Source: Kuschelorhynchus macadamiae (taxonomy: Eukaryota; Arthropoda; Insecta; Coleoptera; Curculionidae). Taken from it: DNA of 64,000 nt. The first letter of the stretch is position 1. Each line of letters begins with the position of its first letter. Under the pieces are notes generated by a model. The model was not told where the DNA came from and searched no databases. It worked only from the letters and a program-made list of their open reading frames with translations. Position numbers and translations under genes: made by a program. Below are positions 23,377 through 33,996 of this stretch, one piece after another. The DNA lies in NCBI GenBank assembly GCA_030620095.1, contig JAUTXW010001615.1:2254001-2318000 (forward strand). Direction: 5' to 3'.

Positions 23377-23620
23377 AGAGGTTGTTTCATATGAACGATT
23401 CAGTGGTTGCTATTGGTTTATTTGAAAAATGTCGGATCTAATTTTTCAATTAACTACAGAATTTAGGAGTGTGGTAAAAACCGTTGCATGTAAAGCAACG
23501 TGGAACTGAAAGTGCCTCATAAACAATACAATTGTCTAAACATACAAGCAGCCTCTCAATATCTATAATTCTCTTAAAAGTTACCTCATCTAACTGTAGT
23601 TGACTATTTTTCTTTGTGGG

Positions 23621-24094
23621 TCATATTTTTAACAATTTATACTGAGAGTCCGTAGAGAATATTTGAGGATTTTGCACGCTGACGAACTGTATTAACGTGT
23701 CATCATTGTAATCCTGCGAAAGTCCCACAATCCTAACAACTGGCCGAGCGCTTCTTAATTGCCTTACTTCATAATCTTCCGAAAGTTTTTGTGCCGCTAA
23801 CTCCTTAAATCTGTTCGCGCTGATTTCATTTGTACTTAGGACAAAACAACCGTTTGACAGCTGTTTTACCTTATTAAACGAAGTATTTTCCGCAACTGGA
23901 TTAACATTCTGCAGAGTATCCTGCTTGGTACGAGAGCATTCTTGGTTCTGATTTTTTGGCTTCACAATAATTTTGGAGTTGCTTTTAAGAGCATCTGCAA
24001 AGGTAGTGGGTCGAATATCTTGAGAACGTCCAAACAAATAGTCAAGAAAACCGAAACCCCCAGTATTATTTTTATATTTAATAACGTAAACCAC
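23621..24094 (-). pseudogene. LINE1 ORF1 (nucleic-acid-binding Gag-like), partial
   Basis: About 157 codons ahead of ORF2. The C-terminal part (RSARPVVRIVGLSQDYNDDT and SVQNPQIFSTDSQYKLLKI) has the form of the RRM-like ORF1 proteins of jockey/CR1-type elements. The ORF ends early and the zinc-knuckle region is not seen; truncated or decayed. Confidence 0.6.
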
Positions 24095-26892
24095 AATACA
24101 TACGGTATATTAACATATACAAGAAATGTGAAGAAAAGCATTACAATTTTAGAAATTACAATTACAGTTTACAGAGAAAAGAGGAGTGGTGGAGTAGCCA
24201 TGTTTATTAGCGAAAAGTTAAAATTTGATGTAATAGAGAAGACAGAACAATTATATTCATATATTTCTTTGAAATTAAATATATTGAATATTATTATTTA
24301 TGGTTTTTACAAGCCTCCAGTTGTAAAAAATGACATACTCTTAGAATACTTGGAAGAAAAACTTCAACATTTTAATGAAATTGCGTGCAGTGTTTGTTTA
24401 TGGGGAGATATGAACATTCACATTCTTCAAAAAATAACATTACAAATAAACTTTTTGAGATATTTTCAACAAATAATTTCAAATTATGTAACGTGAATAA
24501 CCCAACACGTAAAGTGGGTAAAATTAACAGTTTAATAGATCACATTATAACTAATCTGGTAGATAATATAAATTTAAAGTTAATTCACAGTCCACTAAGT
24601 GATCATGTTATTCAAGTTATTGACATTGCTCTAGAACAAAACAAAATTCTAGTAAATTCGAACATATAAATATATATAAATTTGAGGTAGAACAATTAAA
24701 GACCGAGTTAAGAAATTTAGACACGATTAAAAATTCAATAAAAAATGCAGATCATTTGTATGATAATTTGGAAAATGTTTTTAAATTCTGTTCCCATGAA
24801 GTAATCTTAAGAACAAGAAAAAATACAAAACCTTGGTTTATTCCAGAATCAGAAAAAATCATAAAGACTTCATGCACAAATTTATACCGAATAGAATAAA
24901 GATTTAAAGAAAATAATTAGGTCAATGAAACAAAAATTTTTTAAAAAACAATTTAATTCCTTCAACCAGAAAAGTATATGGAAAAATATTAACTATCCAT
25001 TAACAAACATTCACTGGAAACGAGCAAAACAAAATAATATTGAATATCTTTTAATTGACGGAAAAAAATAACAGAAGAAAATGGGTTTTGTGAAGAAATG
25101 AATAACCATTTTATCAAAATTGCACGAATTTTATATAAAAAATTAAAAGACTATGAATTAGAAGCAGAGCCAATGAAAGAAAATTGTATGTTTATGGATG
25201 AAGCGAGCATAACTACTGTGGCTATAGAAGAAATTATTGATAACCTGAATCCAAGAAAATCTAGTGGACATGATAATATATCTATAAAAATTATTAAAAC
25301 AATCAAAATTCAACTAATTCCAATTTTAAAACATCTAATTAATTTATCTTTTAGAGCAAGTATTGTTCCAAAAAAAAAATGAAAACATCTAGAGTTTCCT
25401 CAATATATAAAGAAGGAAATAATATTAATCCAAATAATTATAGACCGATATCTGTATTACCAGTTCTATCAAAAATTCTAGTAAAAGTAATGCGCAGTAA
25501 ATTATTAAATTATTTAGAGATTATACAAATTTACTATTCAGTGGTCAATATGGGTTTCGAAAGTCTAGGGATATAGAGACTGCAGTTATTAATATTAATA
25601 CTGATATTCAGGTAAAAATTGATCAAAATAAAAAATGTTTTATCTTATCCTTAGACTTATGCAAAGCTTTTGACACAATTAATCATAATATTTTATTAAA
25701 AAAATTATACAATATCGGAATTCGAGGAAATATCTATTATTGGATTCAAAATTACTTAAATGGTAGGCAACAATATGTCCAAATTGAAAATAATATTAGT
25801 TCTAGGAAAGAAATATCATGTTGTGTACGTCAGGGTACAATATTAGGACCTATTTTAATTTTAATATACATAAATTCAATTTCAAAATTAAAAGTTAATG
25901 GAACTATAAAACTATTTGCGGATGATAAAGCTATTTTTTATTTAATAATTTTTCAGAAATTAGATCCTACATTGCAAAAGATTTAACAATTATATCCAAT
26001 TGGTTACAATCTCATAAACTAACGTTAAATTTTGAAAAATCTTCTTTTATGTTTGTAAGCAAAAATCATATAAATAATCAAATGGGACCAATTAAATTCA
26101 ACCAAAAAATTATTAATTATAGTAGACGCATTCAATTTTTGGGACTATACATGGATGAAAATTTAAGTTGGTGGAATCATATAGAACACCTTAGAAAAAG
26201 TATATCTCCTCTAGTAGCAATTCTATATAAAATTCGTTGTAATATACTACTCAAATTTATGAAAAATATTTATTTTGCATTAATATATTCAAAATTGCAT
26301 TATTTGATTTCAGTTTGGGGATCTGCTAATTTAAAAACCTTGAAACCCTTATATTGTTTACAAAATAAAATTATTAAATGTATACATAAACTTCCTTTCC
26401 TAGAACCAACAATAAATTTATATACAAAATATGGCTATTTAGATACTAACCATATTTATAAGTTAAAAACATGCATTTTTATTCATTCAGTACGTACAAA
26501 AGATAAATTATCCAATATAGATTTAGAAAAAAGACATACTATACATAATCATGACACACGATTATTAAACAGATTTATTAAATACAACTGATTTTCGAAG
26601 CAATTTTTCAAAAAAATCTTTATTATATAGTGGTATATTAATATATAATCAATTACCAACATATTTACGCAGAATAAAAACTTTAATAACATTTAAAAAG
26701 AAAGTTAAAAAACATTTTTTATCAAAACGTGATTTAAAGAAAAAATAATTTGGACTGTGTTAGTATTATTTATTTTGTTTATTATTAATTTTATTCTTAA
26801 TCGTTAGTTTGTTATAATATTAGTATTGTTAGAATCCCCTGTAATGAACTTATACAGTTGGTTGAGAATAAATAAATAAATAAATAAATTAA
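24095..26892 (+). mobile_element. LINE2, AT-rich jockey/CR1-type element
   Basis: A + strand non-LTR retrotransposon with endonuclease and reverse-transcriptase remains, 3' untranslated sequence and a tail of AATAAATAAATAAATA at about 26868-26890. Its 3' end is also found as a separate copy at 28414-28999. The 5' limit is set only by the neighbouring LINE1. Confidence 0.8.
24107..26591 (+). pseudogene. LINE2 ORF2: endonuclease and reverse transcriptase, broken
   Basis: Endonuclease remains include KRSGGVAMFISEKLKFDVI, LWGDMNIH and, in another frame, the end motif LSDHVIQVIDIAL. The reverse transcriptase begins near 25200 (LNPRKSSGHDNISIKII), with NYRPISVLPVLSKIL, motif A LSLDLCKAFDTINHNIL (about 25650), a motif B VRQGTILGPILI, motif C FADDKAIF and then IQFLGLYMDENLSWWNHI. 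There are frame breaks at about 24500, 25380, 25575 and 25950. The end of the protein is AT-rich. Confidence 0.85.
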
Positions 26893-27037
26893 ATATTGAA
26901 ATAAGAGCCATTACAAAACTCTTGAAGTTTTTTCTCACGACCTCTCGGGTTATAACGAAGTGGCATATCGAATCCTCTCGTTCAAGAAATGTTGCACCTT
27001 CTTGTGCATTGCTTATTGTTATTTCTGTGAATGGCAT
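26893..27037 (-). pseudogene. Unrecognised minus-strand open frame cut by LINE2
   Basis: An ATG at 27037 opens MPFTEITISNAQEGATFLER and the frame continues FVITREVVRKNFKSFVMALI until LINE2 begins at 26892. The composition looks protein-like but I do not recognise it; an overlapping frame is also open (MPLRYNPRGREKKLQEFCNG). It may be the 5' end of a gene or element truncated by the LINE. Only 149 bp separate it from the + strand ATG at 27186. Confidence 0.3.
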
Positions 27038-27267
27038 AGTGAATAACTAGTTTATTATTTTGTTTTTTAGACAAGTTTTTTTGCTAATACAGCAGTGTTT
27101 TCACCGTGTTATTCGGAGTTTTTAATATAGTAACTTCGTTATAAAACCTGGTCTCCATGACGATTTCTTGATAAATACTGCTAAAATGTTTGGCCAGCTC
27201 GCGAGAAGCGCGTTCTTTTCTTTGTTACGGGACGTTGTTGTGTTGCGGCGTTTTATTACAAGTCTAG

Positions 27268-27497
27268 ATACGGCTGTGAAAATGTCAAAAAACTTTATAG
27301 GATTAAAACAATACAAGTGTCCGGACCATACCGCACGACCTTCAAAAGATCTGATAGCACCCCACGGATGTTGCCCATGTCTGACCTTCGGTCGAAGAAG
27401 TACGATGGGGACTGCTCAGGACTATGACAATGTCCGGCCTTCCTTTCAGACACAATATGACAACTTTCCTCCTGATTTTGTTACAGTCGAGGACGAG
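27268..27497 (+). CDS. Host gene exon C (or alternative first exon)
   Basis: Open from an acceptor at TACAAGTCTAG|AT (27267) to a donor GAG|GTGTGT (27498): 230 nt, phase 1 in, phase 0 out, matching exon B before and exon D after. The frame contains MSKNFIGLKQYKCPDHTARP, a Cys-rich centre (HGCCPCLTFGRR) and QYDNFPPDFVTVEDE. The frame is open further upstream, with ATGs at 27186 and 27282 (the latter with A at -3), so this could instead be a first exon from an internal promoter. The acceptor is modest. Product unknown. Confidence 0.6.
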
Positions 27498-27615
27498 GTG
27501 TGTAAAAATATTGAAAAGTCGCGGTAAAGTATTTCTTTATAATCCCAGAATAAATGAACTAAAACAGAAAAGTGATCGAATTAAACGGTAGGTAATATGT
27601 ACTGATTAGTGAGAA

Positions 27616-27618
<3 letters not shown>
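27498..27618. other. Intron start, nothing else seen
   Basis: The frame of exon C would run on to a stop at 27525 if not spliced, and an AATAAA-like word lies near 27550, so an unspliced short transcript cannot be excluded. Confidence 0.3.

Positions 27619-27666
<48 letters not shown>
27619..27666. repeat. (TA)n microsatellite
   Basis: TA dinucleotide tract in the intron. Confidence 0.95.
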
Positions 27667-27671
<5 letters not shown>

Positions 27672-28059
27672 CATTGGTATTAATAACAAAAGCCAATTAT
27701 AAAAACCAACTTAATATCAGCCAGTAAATTTACTTAGCATACAGAAATACAAATTTATACCAAAGTATTATGAATCTCTCCGTCCATAAAGTTTACTAAC
27801 ATTCCTATGTATGTCTTTTATCAGGAACATTATTAAATCTAATAATTTTATTTTGTACCAAAAGCTGAATGCTTGGTTGTTGGCACATAATCAAAATAAC
27901 ATAACCTATTTTTGTAGACATCAAAAAATATGGTAGTATTTAACCGAATTTTAGAATTCTGGGAGTGTTTACTTGACCAGGCTATCCCAGTTTTAATACC
28001 AATGTACAGGGTTTTAATCTGTATTTAAACTATTGTAGATATAAAAAAAAATCACATAA

Positions 28060-28413
28060 CATATACCTCTTTTCATACATTTTTATTGGACGCCATTTTG
28101 TTCCAACATATTGGATTCCTAGCAATATTTTACCAGTTTGTACCAATGCCACCTTGATTTTTGTGTAAAATTTAAAATAAATTCAATAAGTAGTTTTTAC
28201 ATTGACACACCGCGATTTTGTTAGGTCATGTTGAATTCGTACCAGTTTATATCATATTTAATTTTTCTCCAAAATTTAAAGTCAATTGAATAAGAATATT
28301 TTTTTTTGTTGATTTTATAATCTTATTTGGCCGCCAATTTGTTCCGCTATCTTAAATTCATTATTCACAATTAACCAGTTTATCTCTACATCACACTTAA
28401 TGCTTGCACAAAA
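28060..28413 (+). repeat. Satellite-like repeat, cluster 1
   Basis: Degenerate units of about 115-125 bp, each with a phrase like GCCGCCATTTTGTTC, then ATCTTGGATTC, then CAGTTTATC, then AAAATTTGAAATC. Related clusters occur at 49516-49690 and 51240-51740. Confidence 0.65.
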
Positions 28414-28999
28414 TTTGAATCATATAGAATACCTTAGAAAAAGTATATCTCCTATAGTAGGAATATTATATAAAATGCGTTGTAATATACCATTAAAATT
28501 TATGAAAAATATTTTATTGGCTATTTAGATACTAACCATATTTATAAGTTAAAAACATGCATTTTCATCCATTCAATACTTACAAAAGATAAATTATCCA
28601 ATATAGATTTAGAAAAAAGACATACTATACATAATCATGTCACACGACAGATTTATTAAATACAACTGATATTCGAAGCAATTTTGCAAAAAAATCTTTA
28701 TTATATGGTGGTATATTAATATATAACCAATTACAAACACATTTACGCAGAATACAAACTTTAATAAAATTTAAAAAGGAAGTTAAAAAACATTTTTTAT
28801 CGAAACGTGATTTATAGAAAAAATAATTTTGACTGTGTTAATATTATTTATTTTGTTCTTTAATTATTATTATTTTGTTATTTAATATTATTATTATATT
28901 ATTATATTAATATTATTCTTAATTGTTATAATATTAGTATTGTTAGAATTCCCTGTAATGAACTTATACAGTTGGTTGGGAATGTTGAAAAATAAATAA
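28414..28999 (+). mobile_element. LINE2 3' fragment, second copy
   Basis: Closely matches the last ~700 bp of LINE2 (CATATAGAATACCTTAGAAA onward), but lacks about 165 bp between ATGAAAAATATT and GGCTATTTAGAT. It ends in the same phrase ACTTATACAGTTGGTTGGGA and a short AATAAATAAA tail. A 5'-truncated, internally deleted copy. Confidence 0.85.
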
Positions 29000-29299
29000 A
29001 ATGCAGTGAAACCTCTCAACAACGGACAGTAGCCGTGCCACAGAAACTGTCCGTTGTATAGAGGTGTCCGTCGTGGGGAGTGAACAAATTAAATGCCAAT
29101 GTAATTTTTTTTAAAAAAACATTTTATTTTTAAGTAAAAAACAAATATGTTTAGTAGAAATTATTAATACAATTCTTACTACGTATACACCAACATCTTT
29201 TACATACATATATGCATAGAATAAAAATGTACTACCTAGTATAAAATATTATGCTACATACATATACAGTTTGGGACAGTTCTACTTTATAAAGAGTTT

Positions 29300-29554
29300 C
29301 TATTTAAAAAAGTTATCAAGGGTTGTTTGTCTTAAACTAGTTAATTTATTTTTGATAATTTGAGATTCCATTTTAGACGCAACTTCTGAGATTTTTTCCC
29401 CTAAAACAGAATCTCCAAATAACATACAAAAGTTTTCAATATCCCTTAACATTTTATATGCTTCCTTAATATTCTTAGTATTGGAAGAAATAATTTCTTC
29501 ATTATCACTGTCAGATGAAATCTGACCGTTCTCACTATGTTGAAATTCCATCAA
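29300..29554 (-). pseudogene. Tigger 1 transposase, C-terminal fragment
   Basis: The peptide ends LTSLRQTTLDNFFK, a typical Tigger C-terminus, and the same ending is found in Tigger 2. Before it is an acidic stretch (SSDSDNEEIISS). This fragment is cut off upstream at the Penelope 3' end near 29566. Confidence 0.75.
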
Positions 29555-29599
29555 AATACAAGAGTTCTAACCACACTACACCACAACTTGTTACGTTCT

Positions 29600-29635
29600 G
29601 GACGCGCGTTTCGCTAACCAAGTTAGCATCATCAG
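29600..29635 (-). ncRNA. Hammerhead-ribozyme-like motif
   Basis: Minus strand: CTGATGA, one U, a 6-bp perfect stem (GCTAAC with GTTAGC) closed by a short loop, then GAAAC and GCGCGTCC. It is the cleanest of the hammerhead-like motifs here. The additional nucleotide between CTGATGA and the stem departs from the canonical fold. Confidence 0.5.
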
Positions 29636-29693
29636 CAGATGATATAAACTAAAGTAACTTATCCTAACCGAGATTATTTATAGGTAAATGTGG

Positions 29694-30716
29694 TCACACT
29701 TGGTTGCACCCGACTGCACCGTTGTCAAGTAAACAATAGAGGGGACTATAGGGAATAGGCCCTCTGTCTTTATTTAGTGCTTTCTTACCACATTTAACTA
29801 TTTCTATACTCTCAAATGCATCCAATAATCTATTATTAGATACATTTTTAATCAACTTAAGATTATTTATTCCTATTCGGTGATTGTTTTCCAAAGCATG
29901 TTGGGCAACGCTTGTTTTTTCTGTTCTTCCGTATCTTAAATGTGCCATGTGTTCTTTAAAACGAATGTTTATGGAGCGTTTAGTTTGCCCAACATATTTT
30001 AGATCACAGTCATTACAGCTAATTTCATAGATGCCACTCCTCTCCCTCAAGTCGACATTGTCTTTGGGGTTTCAAAGGAGATTTTTCAAACTATTCTCCG
30101 TTTTGTAGGCTACTCTAAAACCTACGTTTTTAAATACTTTTTCTAGACCTCTCGTATATCTGGGATCATATGGGATTACTATGAATTTATTGGAAGCCTC
30201 AGGTATTTGAAGAGTAGTGGCATCTTTTAACATTTTCTTATGCTTATGTCTATTTACTAGTTTATGTACAAAATTATCATTATATCCATTACTTTTAGCT
30301 ATATTTTTAATCCGATTCATTTCATTGTTAAAACGTTCTTTACTTAGTGGAAAATTGACTAACCTGTGAGTTAAGAAATGGAATGCTGCCATTTTGTGTT
30401 GACGGCAATGAAATGAGTCGGATGTTATATATCTATCAGTATTAGTAAATTTCCTATAAATATCAAATTCTAATTTATCGTTATTTCTAATAACTAACGT
30501 GTCGAGAAAAGGTAATTGCCCATTGTTCCCCTTTTCGTACGTAAAATTAATGGAAGGATATTTATTGTTTAATGTTTCTAAGAAAGTGTCTAAATTTTCT
30601 GTTTTAGTATCAAAACTAGCAAATATATCGTCTACGTATCTATACCACACCCTTGGGAAATACTAGTTCTTTTTTGAATTGAGTTTCTAATCTGCCCATA
30701 AACATGTTTATGGGCA
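29694..30716 (-). pseudogene. Penelope reverse transcriptase and GIY-YIG endonuclease, partial
   Basis: The remaining reverse-transcriptase part opens near FMGRLETQFKKEL, shifts by one base, and continues VWYRYVDDIFASFDTKTENL, where YVDD is the catalytic motif C. Next come NGQLPFLDTLVIRNNDKL and the thumb region (KFTNTDRYITSDSFHCRQHK). After a break near 30060 the GIY-YIG nuclease follows: GIYEISCNDCDLKYVGQTKR and RFKEHMAHLR, with the usual CxxC just before KYVG. The N-terminal half of the reverse transcriptase (motifs A and B) is missing by 5' truncation. YVDD and the nuclease are well preserved. Confidence 0.88.
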
Positions 30717-31057
30717 TTTGATCCTTTAAAACCATCAACTTTTAGATTCTTCGCAATTTCTTGTGCTTTTTCCTTTATTATTGTATCGAATATTGGAATG
30801 TTTTTGGAGCGAACTTTACAAAACTTTTGGTAGACAATTTGGTCTATGGCAGCGCCCTCAGTTTTCGCAAATTTCTTTTTCTCTTTCATTTTCTCGGTCT
30901 CAGCGAATCGCTTGTTTCTCAAAATATCACTAATTTGAGATTTTCCTACATAGAATTTTTTGGCTAATACTCTAAGACTAAGTTTGTTTTTTTCCGCGTA
31001 CTGGATTATTTCAACATTTTCTTGAAGACTCAAAAGTTTTCTTTTGTTTGAAGACAT
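30717..31057 (-). pseudogene. Tigger 1 transposase, N-terminal fragment
   Basis: The ATG at 31057 opens MSSNKRKLLSLQENVEIIQY, the first CENP-B-type helix-turn-helix, with LAKKFYVGKSQISDILRNK as the recognition half. A second DNA-binding region begins at AAIDQIVYQKFCKVRSKN and is cut at GFKGSN, where Penelope sequence starts. Tigger 2 at the same point reads on into the DDE domain. Confidence 0.85.
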
Positions 31058-31270
31058 ATTGATCGCACCAGAGCAACATCAAAACATCAAGATATTCTAT
31101 TGATGAAGACTCTATTTTTTATTTTTATTTGTATTTCCGACAGTAACTACCGAAAAAACGAATTACTTTGATTTTAGATATAATCAAGTTTTTTTGCACT
31201 GATGTTGATGGCACCGTTAAAAAAAACCCTGTAAATAGGGTCCTATCTAACATTTTTCAACCAAACTTAG

Positions 31271-31342
31271 GTGTGCTAGCGAGAACATGTCAGACCACAA
31301 GTCTTCCAAAAATAATTTTGCCGGTCCAAAGAGTAGAGAATG
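31271..31342 (+). CDS. Doubtful extra exon of the host gene
   Basis: A 72-nt open block between CCAAACTTAG and G|GTTAAG, phase 1 at both ends, translating to VLARTCQTTSLPKIILPVQR and three more residues. It does not fit between exon C (phase 0 out) and exon D (phase 0 in), but could be spliced if C used its alternative phase-1 donor (T|GTAAAA near 27500) and D were skipped. It may be chance. Confidence 0.2.
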
Positions 31343-31830
31343 GTTAAGATTAAAAAGAGTGGAACTTTTAAATTGGCCCACAATGTACAGGGTGTTCCAG
31401 CGAGGACTGAACAGGGACCTATTTTCGACCTTCCTTGTATTTTGGAAAAATTCAAAATAGCCAATCAATGTATTTTTTCTTGTAGAATCCAAAAATATTA
31501 TCGAAAAAATATTTGAACCAGAAACAAAAGAGTTACGCTATGCATCAGGTGTTTTTTAAATGGAATGTATCGTTTTTCATACGATTTTTGGAAAGAGTGA
31601 TTTTTTTATGTCCGTTCTGATTAAAAGATTTGATTTTGCGATAGCTGTTTATATTACATTTTAATGTTTTACAAACTAAAATTTTAGCTTCACCTGTTTA
31701 AAATATACGATAGGTTGGTATAGGTTATCAAGGTAAAATGACGTTTGAATGCTTTGTCAATAAAAATTGACATTATTTTAATTATTGTCGAAGTCTTCAC
31801 CTAAAAAATATATATTTGACTCTGATCGAA

Positions 31831-32909
31831 ATGAAATACTCTTTGGACGAGAGACTACAGATTGTTATGCTATTTTACAAGTGCCAAGTAAATGCAAGAG
31901 AAGCAAGAAGATTTATTGCAAATTTTCATAGAAATATATCCATCAATACAATTCTAAGGATAAAAAACCTATTTGAGGAAAATAAAACTTTACATGATAG
32001 AAAAAGAAATATACAAAGAAGAAGAAATCGAGACCAGGCCATTATAAATTATTTTCAAGTTAATCCAACCAAATCTATTTCGGATGCAGTTCGGGAAGTT
32101 CAGTACGGTGGCGGTGTAAGGCGCAGAAGAGTTACCCGAAGGACTGTTCACAGGACTCTGAAAATTCATAAATTTAGGCCTTTTCGTATCCTTCCACTTC
32201 AGCACCTAACACCGGCACAAAAAGAACTTCGCTTCCAATTTGTTTCTCAAATGGTAATTCGGCAAGAAAACGAAGACCCTGATTTATTCAAAAATATTGT
32301 GTGGACCGACGAAGCTACTTTCACAACATCGGGAGTATTCAACAGACATAATAGTCACCACTGGGCCGTTGAAAATCCAAAAAAGTTCCAGACTATTAAA
32401 TTTCAAGGGAAGAATTCTATTCATGTTTGGTGTGGGATAAAAACAATAAAATTTTGGGACCAATATTTTTTAACGGGACTTTAAATGGGCACAGATATTA
32501 TGAGTTTTTAGAAAACGAAATTGAAAATTTTTTGGAAGACTTACCATTGGCAGAATATCAGAATTTAATTTGGCAACATGATGGGGCGCCTCCTCATGCC
32601 GTGCATGATGTGGTTCAATTTTTAAATCGGCGCCATAACGAATGGATAGGGCAAAATGGAACATATGCTTGGCCGCCCAATAGCCCCGACCTCTCAGTTT
32701 TGGATACATTTCTTTGGGGCCATTTGAAGAACGTCGTATACAGACAACGAAACGAAAATATTCAAGAGATCATGGGAAAAATTGTCGATGAAATAAACCG
32801 CCTTAACCAGGAAAATCATATTGTAACAGCAAGTTTAGAAAGGCTACAAAGGGGTTATCGATGTTGTTTCGAGAAAAACGGCGGTCACATTGAAAACTTA
32901 TGTTATTAG
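31831..32909 (+). pseudogene. Mariner-like transposase, copy B (one frameshift)
   Basis: Starts at the ATG at 31831. It is open through WTDEATF and VWCGIK to about 32445, where one A is missing from an A-run (compare 4010-4020 in copy A), and continues one frame over from ILGPIFFNGTLNG to LCY at 32909. QHDGAPPH and SPDLSVLDTF are intact, and the CAG that is TAG in copy A is preserved. One codon is also missing in the N-terminal region (REARRF instead of REAIRRF). Confidence 0.9.
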
Positions 32910-32930
32910 TAGTTTTATTTTATTTTTTAT

Positions 32931-33131
32931 TGAATTTCTTTTTCTATCATGTAAAGTTTTATTTGCCTCAAATAGGTTTTTTATCCTTAGAATTGTATTG
33001 ATGGATATATTTCTATGAAAATTTGCAATAAATCTTCTTCTTGCTTCTCTTGCATTTTCTTGGCACTTGTAAAACAGCATAACAATCTGTAGTCTCTCGT
33101 CCAAAGAGTATTTCATTTCGATCAGAGTCAA
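32931..33131 (-). pseudogene. Transposase N-terminus duplicated in the right arm of copy B
   Basis: Minus-strand mirror of the first ~60 transposase codons (MKYSLDERLQIVMLFYKC), part of the right inverted arm; ends in AT-rich sequence. Not a separate gene. Confidence 0.85.
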
Positions 33132-33630
33132 ATATATATTTTTTAGGTGAAGACTTCGACAATAATTAAAATAATGTCAATTTTTATTGACAAAGCATTC
33201 AAACGTCATTTTACCTTGATCACCTATACCAACCTATCGTATATTTTAAACAGGTGAAGCTAAAATTTTAGTTTGTAAAACATTAAAATGTAATATAAAC
33301 AGCTATCGCAAAATCAAATCTTTTAATCAGAACGGACATAAAAAAAATCACTCTTTCCAAAAATCGTATAAAAAACGATACATTCCATTTAAAAAACACC
33401 TGATGCATAGCGTAACTCTTTTGTTTCTGGTTAAAATATTTTTTCGATGACATTTTTGGATTCTACAAGAAAAAATACATCGATTGGCTATTTTGAATTT
33501 TTCCAAAATACAAGGAAGGTCGAAAATAGGTCCCTGTTCAGTCCTCGCTGGAACACCCTGTACAGTATTCATTTCATAAGTTTTACATGTTATTTATAAA
33601 ATACAGTAGTAGTTTCATATTTTTAATTAG

Positions 33631-33835
33631 ATCACGACAACTTTTAATCAGTCAAAAGAACAGACGCAACCATGCGTAACAACTATTGAGTTTAGTAGTA
33701 GATCGCAGCTTCCGAAAGCCTTTCTGGAACACAGAATTTTCGCCAGTAATTTGTTGCCCGCTCATAGACCCGAGATTCCATATATGGCCAGATATACGCC
33801 CGGAAGGAGTTCCAAATCTGGAAATACACCACAAG
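33631..33835 (+). CDS. Host gene exon D
   Basis: A 205-nt open block between TTTTTAATTAG and an almost ideal donor CAAG|GTAAGT. Phase 0 in, phase 1 out, matching exon C before and exon X after. The frame is closed by TAG immediately upstream of the acceptor, which supports this boundary. The peptide includes ITTTFNQSKEQTQPCVTTIE, LPKAFLEHRIFASNLLPAHR and IPYMARYTPGRSSKSG. It begins 69 bp after the end of mariner copy B. Unrecognised. Confidence 0.78.
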
Positions 33836-33996
33836 GTAAGTTTAAAACCTAAACTATGGGATTCCTCAACATGAACACGAAATAATGTATCTCCTCATTT
33901 GTTTGGTTGTTTTACTTTTAATAATTAATTTAAAATATTGTGGTCATGTATGGGGCGCTATTTGCAAGCTTTTAAACCACGCTGAGAAATTTTGTT

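Larger units (their letters stand above)
20490..24094 (-). mobile_element. Jockey/CR1-type LINE, LINE1
   Basis: A minus-strand non-LTR retrotransposon with remains of ORF1 (23621-24094) and ORF2 (20865-23376), then ~370 bp of 3' sequence ending in a TAAATAAATA-type tail near 20540. Its 5' end abuts the 5' end of LINE2, which runs the other way. Confidence 0.8.
29566..30716 (-). mobile_element. Penelope-like element, 5'-truncated, inside Tigger 1
   Basis: Minus strand; it runs from a reverse-transcriptase fragment at 30716 to a 3' region with a hammerhead-like motif at 29600-29635. The upstream junction with Tigger coding sequence coincides with a 22-bp perfect palindrome at 30694-30715. Confidence 0.85.
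29004..31110 (-). mobile_element. Tigger/pogo element 1, split by a Penelope insertion
   Basis: The left end has the inverted-repeat sequence CAGTGAAACCTCTCAACAAC also seen at the left end of Tigger 2 (36027). The minus-strand transposase is in two pieces, the C-terminus at 29300-29554 and the N-terminus at 30717-31057, with a Penelope-like element between. The central transposase is missing and the right terminal repeat was not found. Confidence 0.8.
31388..33560 (+). mobile_element. Long-TIR mariner-like element, copy B
   Basis: Same family as copy A at 2952: identical ends and the same long arms carrying the transposase start, flanked by TA (31386-31387 and 33561-33562). The copies are nearly identical, so both are fairly young. 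Confidence 0.92.
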
